Below are positions 6,086 through 13,934 of a DNA stretch of 13,934 nt, piece by piece (position 1 is the stretch's first letter; every line of letters begins with the position of its first letter). The stretch comes from an uncultured Porphyromonadaceae bacterium (GTDB lineage Bacteria; Bacteroidota; Bacteroidia; Bacteroidales; Muribaculaceae): contig USNC01000008.1 of assembly GCA_900555915.1 (NCBI GenBank), positions 1-13,934 on the forward strand, read 5' to 3'. The notes beneath the pieces were generated by a model. That model searched no databases. It was not told the origin of the DNA and was given only the letters and a program-made list of their open reading frames with translations. The position numbers were made by a program, and so were the translations under genes.

Positions 6086-9000
6086 ATGGCGAAGCCCGAC
6101 GTAGATGCCGGCCGCCAGAAAAACACAAAGCGTCATCTCATCCGCAACAAATGGATCAGACGGGGCCTCGAGTCTGTGCTGTGTCTGGTTGTCATCGTGT
6201 TGCTGCTCCCGCTGCTTCTCTATATCCCTGCGGTTCAGGATCTCGCGGTGCGTGTCGCCACCGGAATAGTCGCCGACAAGACCGGCATGGATATAAATAT
6301 AGGTAAGTTCCGGCTCAAGTTCCCGCTCGATATCTCGCTGCGCGATGTGGCGGTGGTGGAGGCCGCGGGCGATACTATGGTGGTCGCACGCGAGGTGGTC
6401 GCCGATGTGCGTATGTTGCCTCTCATCCATCTTGATGTCCAGGTCAACCGCCTGAGACTTCTCGATGCGCGCTACCGTATGCTCAGCCCTGACTCCTCCA
6501 TGCTGATGACTGTCAGGGCCGGTCTGCTCGAAGTGGATGGAAACACTTCGGCCGACCTCTCGTCAAACTCCATATCGATAGGAGAGGCGCTGCTTAAGGA
6601 CGGTTCGGTCAATCTTACCATGGATGTTTGGAAACAGACACCGTCGCCCGCCGACTCCGCGTCTGCTCCTTTCCATATCACTGCCGGCCGTCTGAATCTT
6701 GACAATATACTTTTCTCGATGTCGATGCTTCCTACCATCGACACGCTGCTGTTCCGCGCCGACCGCCTGACGCTCGACAAGGGCGACATAGATCTCGCAC
6801 GCAACCGCATATCAATCGGCAGTGTGGCCGCCTCGTCAGGTTTCGCCCGGATGCTCGCGCCCTCCGCCGAATATGTCGAGGCGCATCCGGCTCCCGAACC
6901 TGACTCCACATCCTCTTCGGCGCCGATGGTGATAGATGTCGCAAAAATCGCTCTTGCCGGGTTTGATGCCCGCTATGCGGTGAAAGATGCGCCGCATGTG
7001 GATGGCTTCGACGCGTCCGACATCCGTGCCGACAATCTTGAGCTCCTGATACATCACTTCCGGAATGCCGGCCCCGCTATCTCGCTCCCCATAGCATCGC
7101 TTGCCGGAAAGTTGCCGATGGGCGGCAGGGAGATATCCATTCTTCCGGCCTCGCGCGGCACTTTCGAGATGGACTCCGCAGGCATGGCGCTGAAAAATTT
7201 CCACATCCTGACCCCCGAATCGCGTATCGACGCTTCGGCGGCAATCCCGAACGCGCTCATGCAGATGCTTCCTTCGGCTCTGCTCGATGTCGACATTGAC
7301 GCAAGTCTGGGCATGGCCGACATTAACGCCTTCATGCCGGCGATGGGTGTCTACACCGCGGCCATACCGGCCGGAACGCCGCTGGATGCAGTGGTCAAGG
7401 CGTCGGGCAGTCTCGGCAACGCAACCCTGAGCAAGTGTGACATACGTCTTCCGGGTGTGCTTTCGCTGCGTGCCGACGGCAAGGCGGTCAATGCTCTCGA
7501 CATAAAGCGTATGGAAGCGAAGATCGCTTTCGATGGAGAACTCCGCAAGCCGGGTGTCATCCGCAATTTCGTGGAGTTGGGCGATGTCTCTGTCCCCATG
7601 CTCTCGATCAAGGGCAAGGCCACGGCCTCACATGAGAACTATACGGCCGATTTCTCGCTCAACACACCGAAAGGAGACGTGGTGGGTCTCGGCAAGGTTG
7701 GTATGAATTCCGAGCGCTACGAGGCCGATCTTGACATCCGCAACCTTGATGCGGGCTATTTCATCGGCGATTCGGCCATCGGAAATGTCACAGCTTCTCT
7801 CGTGGCGCGCGGCGCCGGGTTCAATCCCGAGAAGCGCGGCGCCCACACCGATGTCAGATTGGACGTGGCGAGTCTTGTTTATAATCGTCAGACACTTAAG
7901 GATATTTTACTCGATGCCTCGCTTGCCGACGGCCGCTTCGACATAGATGCCAATTCTTCTTCGGCTCCGCTTGATTTCAGTGTGAAGGGAAGCGGCTCCA
8001 TCGCCGAAGATTTCTATCAGGCCGATCTCACGGCCGATCTCCGTCATGTGGATCTCCACACGCTGGGATTCTCCGAGACGCTTTGCAACGGAGGCGCGCA
8101 GTTCCATCTCTATGGCAATGCCTCACCGCGTACGTGGCTCTACGATCTGACTTTCGATGCCGACAATATAGACTGGCACCTTCCCGACCAGGATCTGGTG
8201 CTGCCGCAGGGGGCGACGCTGAGGCTGGTGGCCGAGGCCGACAGGACACGCTGCAACCTCGATGCCCGCGGCGCCTCGGTCGACTTCATCGCCGCCGAAG
8301 GGCTCAAGGCTCTCACGGAGTCTTTCTCAGCTCTCGGCGCGATGATGCCGGGTATGCTGGAGCAGAGGCGTGTGGATGTGGCAGCCATAGAGGCCAAATT
8401 GCCTCCTTTCAGACTCAAGGCCGATGTGGACGGCACCGGAATAGTCGACGATTTCCTGCGGCCGTCGAAAATGGGCATTGGCACTCTCAATCTCAATCTT
8501 TACAAGGACTCGGTGCTTCAGGGCGACATGACGCTCAATACGCTGAAGACGGCTTCGATGAGGCTTGACACCATAACTCTCGGATTGCGCTCCAGGGGTA
8601 ATCTGATCGACTATCAGGTGCATCTCGGCAACCGGCCCGGAACCATGGATGAGTTCGCCGATGTCAATATGAGCGGTTATTTCGGCGAAAACCGTCTGTC
8701 GGCATATCTGGTGCAGCATAATGTGAAGAAAAAAATGGGCTACAGGGTAGGTTTCACGGCCTCGCTCGCCGACTCCATCATGTCGCTTCGTTTCACTCCG
8801 CTGAAGGCCACCATCGCATATCTTCCGTGGAAGTTCAATGTCGACAACTTCGTGGATTTCAATATAGAGAAAAAGAAGATATATGCCAATCTCCAGGCAA
8901 GCAGCGACAGGAGCAGCATTCTCCTGCGCACCGAGCAGCGTGCCGACGGCGGCGACGAACTGCATCTGAACCTCACCGATATAAAGGTGCAGGATTTTCT

Positions 9001-10993
9001 CAAGATGTCGCTCAACGCTCCTCCTCTCACCGCCAATGTCAACTCCGATATCAAGGTGCGCTACAACGGGAGGGCTCTTATCGGAAAGGGCTCGCTCGAC
9101 ATTGCCGATCTCGTCTACGACCGCAAGAGGGTGGGCGACCTCAATTTCACTCTCGCGGCCGGCATGGGCAATAAAGGGAAATCGGCCGGTAAGATCGGTA
9201 TGCTCGTAGATGGCTCGGAGGCGGCCGCGGTGCAGTTCGTGCTCGCTCCTGATTCCGTCGACAAGGCGGCCGGACTCGTGGCCGAGCGTCTCAAACTTCA
9301 GCTTACACGGTTCCCTGTGGCCATAGCCAATCCGTTCATGCCGCCGCAGACCATGTCGCTTTCCGGAAGACTAAACGGCAGCATGGACGTAAGCGGACGC
9401 CTTTCCAGTCCGCTGCTGAATGGAAGCATCGCAAGCGACTCCGTAGGTGTGTATGTCAATATGCTCGGCTCGACGCTCAGATTTGGCGACAAACCTATCG
9501 TGGTGGATAATAACGTGTTGAGATTCGATGATTTCAATATCACTGCCTACAACGACAATCCTTTGTCAGTCAACGGAACTGTCGATGCCTCGAAGTTTTC
9601 CGACATTATGCTCGATCTTACTGCCGCCGCGCGCAACATGCAGCTTACCGGAGGCAAGAAAAGCAAAGGCGATATCACCGGCAATCTTTTCATAGACCTC
9701 GACGCCGGCGTGAAGGGTCCTCTGTCGCGGATGAATGTGGATGCAACTCTCAATGTGCTCCCAACTACCGATGTCACCTACATGATGACTATGGACTCCG
9801 ACATGCTCAACAGCCAGGGCGGAGCCGACGATGTGGTGCGTTTCGTGAATTTCGCCGACTCGACACTGGTGGCCAAGGCTGATTCCATTCATTCATCCAT
9901 GACCATGAGGATCAACGCGAAGGCCATAATATCGCAGGGCACGCAGATCGCCGTAGACCTCGCCGGAAGCGGCAAGGTGGAATGCAACCCTTCCGGTACT
10001 CTCAATTATTTCCAGAACTATATGGGCGACATGAGACTTAGCGGAACCCTGTACACCGGCACCGGATATGCCCGCTACAAAGTGCCCCTGCTCGGAAACA
10101 AGGCGTTCGATTTCGACCGCGACAGCCATATCACCTGGAGCGGCGATATCCTCAACCCCTCGCTGTCGATCTCCGCATCCGATGTGCTCAAGACAAATAT
10201 CCAGATGAACGGCAACACGAGCCTCGTCAACTTCATTGTCTCGCTCAATATCGGCAATACCCTGTCATCTCCTTCGGTATCGTTCGATCTTGCCACCAAC
10301 GACGACATGAGCATCAGCAACGAACTGCAGTCCATGACTCCGGAGCAGCGCCAGCAGCAGGCCATGAACCTTCTGCTCACCGGCACCTATATGGGGCCGA
10401 ACGCGAAGTCGGTCAAGGGCGATATTGTCACCGGAAATCTCTACAGTTTCCTCACCTCGCGCCTCAACGCGCTGGCGGCCCAGAACATCAAGGGCGTGGA
10501 TATCAATTTCGGCGTCAACCAGTATGAGGTGGGCTCCAACGGAAACACTTCGACCAATACCTCATATTCTTATCAGGTGTCGAAATCGCTCATAAATAAT
10601 AGGTTCAAGATCGTGGTGGGTGGCAATTACTCCACCAACGCCTCCGCCGACGAGAATTTCCAGCAGAATCTCATAAGCGACATCGCGTTTGAATACATTC
10701 TCAAGCAGAGCAATACGATGAGCCTCAATGCCCGCCTTTTCAGACACACCGGGTTCGAGAGCATTCTCGAGGGCGAGATCACCGAGACCGGTGTCGGTCT
10801 GTCGCTCCGCCGCCGGCTCGCTTATTTCACCGAAATCACCCATTTCGGCCTGAGCAAACTCTGGAAAAAACCGAAGAAGACTGAGGTGCCCGCACCTGCC
10901 GACTCCATACCTGTGCGCACGGACTCAGTGCCGCTGCCTGCCGACGCCTCCGTCGGTTCCAATCACTCTGTTAACTCTGAAAACCAAAACTGA
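6086..10993 (+). CDS. tamB: TamB-like translocation and assembly module protein (DUF490 family)
   Basis: Very long envelope protein, 1635 residues from the ATG at 6086 (1652 from an alternative TTG at 6035). A basic stretch (KRHLIRNKWIRR, 15-26) precedes one membrane segment at about 29-49, giving an inner-membrane anchor with the rest in the periplasm. The body is rich in alternating hydrophobic beta-strand sequence with few cysteines, as in the beta-taco AsmA/TamB fold. The last ~350 residues match the conserved TamB C-terminal domain, including SMTPEQRQQQAMNLLLTG from residue 1416 and TSRLNALAAQNIKGVDINFG. A Pro/Ser/Asp-rich tail follows. E. coli TamB (1259) is shorter. Known roles are outer-membrane protein assembly with TamA and lipid transport between membranes. 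The next gene, two bases on, encodes the expected Omp85 partner, which strengthens the call. No frameshift is seen over nearly 5 kb. Confidence 0.92.
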   Translation: MAKPDVDAGRQKNTKRHLIRNKWIRRGLESVLCLVVIVLLLPLLLYIPAVQDLAVRVATGIVADKTGMDINIGKFRLKFPLDISLRDVAVVEAAGDTMVVAREVVADVRMLPLIHLDVQVNRLRLLDARYRMLSPDSSMLMTVRAGLLEVDGNTSADLSSNSISIGEALLKDGSVNLTMDVWKQTPSPADSASAPFHITAGRLNLDNILFSMSMLPTIDTLLFRADRLTLDKGDIDLARNRISIGSVAASSGFARMLAPSAEYVEAHPAPEPDSTSSSAPMVIDVAKIALAGFDARYAVKDAPHVDGFDASDIRADNLELLIHHFRNAGPAISLPIASLAGKLPMGGREISILPASRGTFEMDSAGMALKNFHILTPESRIDASAAIPNALMQMLPSALLDVDIDASLGMADINAFMPAMGVYTAAIPAGTPLDAVVKASGSLGNATLSKCDIRLPGVLSLRADGKAVNALDIKRMEAKIAFDGELRKPGVIRNFVELGDVSVPMLSIKGKATASHENYTADFSLNTPKGDVVGLGKVGMNSERYEADLDIRNLDAGYFIGDSAIGNVTASLVARGAGFNPEKRGAHTDVRLDVASLVYNRQTLKDILLDASLADGRFDIDANSSSAPLDFSVKGSGSIAEDFYQADLTADLRHVDLHTLGFSETLCNGGAQFHLYGNASPRTWLYDLTFDADNIDWHLPDQDLVLPQGATLRLVAEADRTRCNLDARGASVDFIAAEGLKALTESFSALGAMMPGMLEQRRVDVAAIEAKLPPFRLKADVDGTGIVDDFLRPSKMGIGTLNLNLYKDSVLQGDMTLNTLKTASMRLDTITLGLRSRGNLIDYQVHLGNRPGTMDEFADVNMSGYFGENRLSAYLVQHNVKKKMGYRVGFTASLADSIMSLRFTPLKATIAYLPWKFNVDNFVDFNIEKKKIYANLQASSDRSSILLRTEQRADGGDELHLNLTDIKVQDFLKMSLNAPPLTANVNSDIKVRYNGRALIGKGSLDIADLVYDRKRVGDLNFTLAAGMGNKGKSAGKIGMLVDGSEAAAVQFVLAPDSVDKAAGLVAERLKLQLTRFPVAIANPFMPPQTMSLSGRLNGSMDVSGRLSSPLLNGSIASDSVGVYVNMLGSTLRFGDKPIVVDNNVLRFDDFNITAYNDNPLSVNGTVDASKFSDIMLDLTAAARNMQLTGGKKSKGDITGNLFIDLDAGVKGPLSRMNVDATLNVLPTTDVTYMMTMDSDMLNSQGGADDVVRFVNFADSTLVAKADSIHSSMTMRINAKAIISQGTQIAVDLAGSGKVECNPSGTLNYFQNYMGDMRLSGTLYTGTGYARYKVPLLGNKAFDFDRDSHITWSGDILNPSLSISASDVLKTNIQMNGNTSLVNFIVSLNIGNTLSSPSVSFDLATNDDMSISNELQSMTPEQRQQQAMNLLLTGTYMGPNAKSVKGDIVTGNLYSFLTSRLNALAAQNIKGVDINFGVNQYEVGSNGNTSTNTSYSYQVSKSLINNRFKIVVGGNYSTNASADENFQQNLISDIAFEYILKQSNTMSLNARLFRHTGFESILEGEITETGVGLSLRRRLAYFTEITHFGLSKLWKKPKKTEVPAPADSIPVRTDSVPLPADASVGSNHSVNSENQN

Positions 10994-10995
10994 AT

Positions 10996-13323
10996 ATGCC
11001 TGCCAGATTCCACAAAATATCACACGCCATTCTGCTGCTCGCGCTTCTGGCCTCGGGGGCGTGCAGCACCACGCGCCGCCTTGAGGAGGGCGACGTGCTC
11101 TATACAGGTGTGAAAAGCATAAAGGTAAATCCTACGGCCGATGAGAAACTCCCGGCCGATCTCGTGTCGGACATCAATACGGCGGTGGCCGTGCGCCCCA
11201 ACAATGCCGCGCCTCTGCTTTATCCTTACTCAAAGTTCAGGATGCCGTTTCCTGTAGGCCTGTGGGTCTACAACAACTGGAACGATTCCGTCGGTGGCCT
11301 GAAAGGTTGGCTGTATAGAAAGCTGGTGAGCCAGCCGGTGCTCGTCTCCGACGTGCGCGCCGACCAGCGCATGAAGATGGTGGAGCAGATTCTTGCCGAC
11401 AACGGCCATTTCGGTTCTTCCGCCACCTACGACGTGGTCTACGATAAGAAAGACCCCAAAAAGGCTTCCATTGCCTACACATTTGATGTCTCATCTCCCT
11501 ACCGCATCGACAGCATACAGTATATCAACCGCCCGAACGACGGTCTGTCGCATTTCGTCGATTCTCTCGCCAGGAAAAGCAGATGGTTCAAGGATGGTTC
11601 GGTATTCTGTGTCGACTCCCTGTCGTCAATGAGGGTCAGCATAGCCAACAATCTCCGCAACAGGGGGTACTATTATTTCCGCCCGGAATACATAGAATTC
11701 CTTGCCGACACTTTCATGACCCCCCATGCGGTGGCCATGAAGATGGATTTTGCCGACAATATGCCCGCTCTCGCCCGCAATAAATACAAGACCCGCAACA
11801 TAGTCACTCTCCTGCAGCGCAATGAGAGATACGGTGAGGGACGTCCCGACACGATTGACACCAAAAAGGGACAGCTTATCATCATGCGTCCGCAGCGTGT
11901 CAGGAAAAGCATGATTCCGGAGTGCATCACATTCAGGGAGGGAAAGGTCTTTTCAGTGCGCGACATGGACAGGACGCAGACCCGCCTCGCGAGACTGGGC
12001 ATTTTCTCCAACATCGAGATACAGCCGGTGCCCGCCGACACCTCCGCTCTCGATCCGCTGATGGACGTGTTCATCACCTGCCGCTACGACCGCCCCATGG
12101 AGGCGACGCTCGAATTGAATGCAACTTCCAAATCCAATTCCTACATAGGCCCGGGCCTCGTGGGCACTTTCGCGCATCACAATCTTTTCGGCGGGGCAGA
12201 GAAACTCTCGGTGTCGCTCAATGCAAGCTATGAGTGGCAGACCGGCCGAAACAGATCGAGCATATTCAATTCCTATGAGTTCGGTCTCCAGTCGTCGCTC
12301 GCCTTCCCGAGGCTGCTCGCCCCTAAGTTCATACCACGCTCCACACGCGACCTTAACTGGACCACTCTCTCGCTCGGAGGCTCGATTCTCAACCGCCCGA
12401 AATATTTCAAGATGGCCGAATACAATATGGGCATCACATACGAATGGCGCGCCAACCGCTATGCGGTGAATTCTTTCACACCGTTCAAACTGGTCTACAA
12501 CAAACTGATGCGCACCACGGCCTCGTTCGACTCAATTATGCAGCAGAACCCGGCGGTGGCTCTGAGTTTCGAGAGCCGCTTTATCCCGCAGTTAAGCTAT
12601 ACATACACCTACAACCGATGGATGGAGCGCGAACGCAACAATGAGATCACTTTCTCTGCCACATTCACGGAGGCCGGCAATCTTTTCGATGGCATATATC
12701 GCCTGTGTGGTGTGAAAGGAGAGAAAAAACTGTTCGGAACCCCGTTCTCGCAGTTTGTGAAGGGGCAGGCCCAGCTGGTATGGAACCATCGGCTTTTCCC
12801 CAAGTCCGACCATTGGCTTGTGACTCGTGTCCTGCTCGGTGCCGAGCACGCCTACGGAAATTCAAGGGAGGTCCCCTATTCAGAACAGTTCTATATAGGC
12901 GGCGCGAATTCCATCCGCGCCTTCACGGTGCGTTCCATAGGTCCGGGCAGTTACAGGGCGCCACGCGACCAGGTGAACGGTTATTTCGATCAGACCGGTA
13001 CGTTTAAATTTGAGTTGAATGCCGAATACCGGTTCCCGCTCGTGGCCCAGCTCCACGGTGCGTTCTTCATCGACACCGGCAACATCTGGCTGCTCAAGAA
13101 CGATCCGCTCCGTCCGGGCGGCAAACTCTCGGGAAAGTCTTTCCTTAAGGATCTCGCGCTCGGCACCGGTGCCGGTCTGCGCTATGATCTCGACATGATA
13201 GTGCTGCGTCTTGATGTGGGATATGGTCTGCATACTCCATACTCCAACGGCACTCCCCACTATTTCAATGTCCGATTCAAGGATGCGTTCGCCGTTCACC
13301 TCGCCATCGGCTATCCGTTCTGA
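10996..13323 (+). CDS. tamL: TamA-like Omp85 outer-membrane protein, probable lipoprotein (TamL type)
   Basis: 775 residues. An N-terminal signal (hydrophobic 11-20) ends in SGAC with Cys23, followed by STTRRLEEGDVLYTGVK, a pattern seen in Bacteroidota TamA-like proteins. Residues of about 25-360 look like POTRA-type periplasmic domains (for example LRNRGYYYF at 220-228 and the last POTRA ending LARLGIFSNIEI at 331-342). From about 365 to the end is a beta barrel, with YIGPGLVGTFAHHNLFGGAE at 383-402 as early strands. The loop-6 motif of Omp85 proteins, usually VRGF/Y, appears as IRAF at 640-643, keeping the Arg. The C terminus ends in Phe as outer-membrane barrels do. A lipidated TamA relative called TamL has been described in Bacteroidota. 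The two-base gap to tamB suggests coupled translation and a working pair. The lipobox is atypical (Ser at -3), so lipidation is inferred. A terminator follows closely. Confidence 0.88.
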   Translation: MPARFHKISHAILLLALLASGACSTTRRLEEGDVLYTGVKSIKVNPTADEKLPADLVSDINTAVAVRPNNAAPLLYPYSKFRMPFPVGLWVYNNWNDSVGGLKGWLYRKLVSQPVLVSDVRADQRMKMVEQILADNGHFGSSATYDVVYDKKDPKKASIAYTFDVSSPYRIDSIQYINRPNDGLSHFVDSLARKSRWFKDGSVFCVDSLSSMRVSIANNLRNRGYYYFRPEYIEFLADTFMTPHAVAMKMDFADNMPALARNKYKTRNIVTLLQRNERYGEGRPDTIDTKKGQLIIMRPQRVRKSMIPECITFREGKVFSVRDMDRTQTRLARLGIFSNIEIQPVPADTSALDPLMDVFITCRYDRPMEATLELNATSKSNSYIGPGLVGTFAHHNLFGGAEKLSVSLNASYEWQTGRNRSSIFNSYEFGLQSSLAFPRLLAPKFIPRSTRDLNWTTLSLGGSILNRPKYFKMAEYNMGITYEWRANRYAVNSFTPFKLVYNKLMRTTASFDSIMQQNPAVALSFESRFIPQLSYTYTYNRWMERERNNEITFSATFTEAGNLFDGIYRLCGVKGEKKLFGTPFSQFVKGQAQLVWNHRLFPKSDHWLVTRVLLGAEHAYGNSREVPYSEQFYIGGANSIRAFTVRSIGPGSYRAPRDQVNGYFDQTGTFKFELNAEYRFPLVAQLHGAFFIDTGNIWLLKNDPLRPGGKLSGKSFLKDLALGTGAGLRYDLDMIVLRLDVGYGLHTPYSNGTPHYFNVRFKDAFAVHLAIGYPF

Positions 13324-13351
13324 TGCCGCCGTGGTTGGGGGCAAAAGATAA

Positions 13352-13381
13352 AAGGCCGGAATCTTCAGGGATTCCGGCCTT
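13352..13381 (+). terminator. Rho-independent terminator of the tamB-tamL operon
   Basis: A perfect 12-bp GC-rich stem (13352-13363 with 13370-13381; AAGGCCGGAATC and its complement) encloses a 6-base loop, 28 bases after the stop codon. A T-rich tract (TTTGTTTTT, 13388-13396) follows after a short spacer. The A residues before the stem would allow it to work partly on the other strand too. Confidence 0.85.
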
Positions 13382-13608
13382 GCTGCATTTGTTTTTCCGC
13401 GTCCCGTCTGCAGAAAGGCCTCGCGTCTTTGGAGACTGGGATCGCTCTTCGATTTTTATATTCTGGTCCCGGATGCCGACGTCTGCATCCGTGTTCCGTT
13501 TCTTTGTAATTAAAACGTTTTCCTCAGCCTGGGGGTTCATTTAGACCCTATTTCGAAATGGAGTCTAAGGCAGGATTCTTCAAAAGAGTGAATTATGCTC
13601 CTGCCCGT
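13382..13608. other. Non-coding gap between the tamL terminator and the next promoter
   Basis: No credible gene. It contains an 8-bp stem with one bulge (13402-13409 with 13433-13441) enclosing a smaller AAAG/CTTT stem, a 6-bp hairpin GGATGC/GCATCC (13471-13476 with 13485-13490), and the palindrome at 13541-13568. These could be parts of a small RNA, but no promoter for one is evident. Confidence 0.55.
13541..13568. repeat. 28-bp imperfect palindrome with a GTCTAA end motif
   Basis: TTAGAC...GTCTAA: the two 13-base arms flank a central CG and pair except at two positions. The left half, read in reverse, shares 14 of 15 bases with 150-164 at the other end of the window. It may be a protein-binding site or half of a dispersed intergenic repeat. 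Confidence 0.6.
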
Positions 13609-13640
13609 TTTGCATATTTCAGTTTTTTTAACTAATTTTG
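13609..13640 (+). promoter_or_regulatory. Bacteroidota-type promoter of the GlmU-like gene
   Basis: TTTG (13609-13612), 20 bases, then TAATTTTG (13633-13640), an exact match to the TAnnTTTG -7 box with the -33 TTTG. Transcription would start near 13647, giving a leader of about 60 bases before the ATG at 13706. This supports that ATG over the in-frame ATG at 13595, which lies upstream of the promoter. Confidence 0.8.
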
Positions 13641-13705
13641 CATTCTTTCAAGGGCGTGCGGGTTTTCAAAACCTGTTTCACGCGGACAAAACGAAATATA
13701 CAATC

Positions 13706-13885
13706 ATGAAAATAGTTCTTTTTGACAATAAGGATGATCATGCCGATCTGCTTCCTTTGTCTTTCACCCGTCCTATATGCGACTTCCGTGTCGGAATCAC
13801 CACTATTCGTGAGAAATGGCAGACGCTGATCCCCGGTGCGGAGGTACACGCGCTTCCTGTAGACTTCCTGCGCGAGCGTTTCGGC
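13706..13885 (+). CDS. GlmU-like sugar nucleotidyltransferase, N-terminal fragment
   Basis: Only the first 60 codons are genuine; from 13886 the reading frame runs into sequencing adapter and stops at 13904-13906 by accident. The start MKIVLFDNKDDHADLLPLSFTRPICDFRVG, with LPLSFTRP at 16-23 and ITTIREKW at 31-38, is typical of a Bacteroidota protein family annotated as putative sugar nucleotidyltransferase or GlmU family (nucleotidyltransferase domain followed by left-handed beta-helix acyltransferase repeats, usually close to 400 residues). Full-length members would activate a sugar 1-phosphate for cell-wall or surface polysaccharide synthesis, but the exact substrate is unclear. The start is fixed by the family N terminus and the promoter just upstream. 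No Shine-Dalgarno is seen. The gene is truncated by the end of the assembly, not by mutation. Confidence 0.8.
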
Positions 13886-13934
13886 CTGTCTCTTATACAC
13901 ATCTGACGCTGCCGACGATCTTACGCGTGTAGAT
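13886..13934. other. Illumina Nextera transposase adapter with i5 index (artefact)
   Basis: 13886-13904 is exactly the 19-bp Tn5 mosaic end (reverse complement AGATGTGTATAAGAGACAG). 13905-13918 (GACGCTGCCGACGA) completes the reverse complement of the Nextera read-1 adapter. 13919-13926 (TCTTACGC) is in the i5 index position and equals the complement of GCGTAAGA, which I recall as S517/N517. 13927-13934 (GTGTAGAT) is the start of the P5 flow-cell sequence. These bases are untrimmed read-through and should be removed. Confidence 0.98.

Noticed and set aside
13323..13544. 73-codon frame after tamL
   Set aside because: It reads straight through the terminator hairpin and has no protein-like features.
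13595..13705. 37-residue N-terminal extension of the GlmU-like protein
   Set aside because: It runs through an excellent promoter, and the family N terminus MKIVLFD begins at 13706.
13628..13900. Reverse frame starting MYKRQ
   Set aside because: The first residues are translated adapter, and the rest is antisense to the GlmU-like start and its leader.

Overview
The window looks like the end of a draft contig from a gut Bacteroidales bacterium, with Muribaculaceae-like organisms my best guess. The reasons are a Bacteroidota-type promoter (TTTG, 20 bases, TAATTTTG) before the last gene, A-rich leaders with little Shine-Dalgarno signal, a lipoprotein mutarotase and SGLT-type symporter grouped with arabinose genes, and a TamB gene followed by a TamA-like protein with a lipoprotein-type signal. 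The family-level guess is inference; nothing in the sequence proves it. The last 49 bases are not biological: they are an Illumina Nextera adapter with its index.

Layout. 1-292: a non-coding, strongly folded region with a ~115-base element of nested inverted repeats, a 9-bp hairpin and a perfect 22-bp inverted repeat built from TTTAAGG units. 293-5686, minus strand: an L-arabinose cluster that reads, in transcription order, galM (secreted lipoprotein mutarotase), an SSS-family sugar/Na+ symporter, araD and araA. The gaps on both sides of araD carry the same 10-bp repeat (CATGATG plus three variable bases). 5687-6085: a divergent intergenic region with a candidate galM promoter and three copies of AATATGTTG. 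6086-13323, plus strand: tamB and a TamA-like Omp85 gene two bases apart. 13352-13381: a strong terminator. 13382-13705: a non-coding gap with a palindrome and a near-perfect promoter. 13706-13885: the first 60 codons of a GlmU-like sugar nucleotidyltransferase, cut by the adapter from 13886.

How the genes work together. Arabinose entering the periplasm would be interconverted between anomers by the GalM lipoprotein, carried in with Na+ by the symporter, isomerised to L-ribulose by AraA and, after phosphorylation, converted to D-xylulose 5-phosphate by AraD. The kinase for the middle step (araB) and a regulator are absent from the window and must lie elsewhere. TamB and the TamA-like protein would form the envelope-spanning translocation and assembly module, with TamB anchored in the inner membrane and the partner as an outer-membrane barrel.

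I found no defence system, transposase, CRISPR array, tRNA or rRNA. The protein-coding content is conventional. The least explained material is the intergenic repeats, above all the 10-bp-phased array in the araA and araD leaders and the folded element at the left end.
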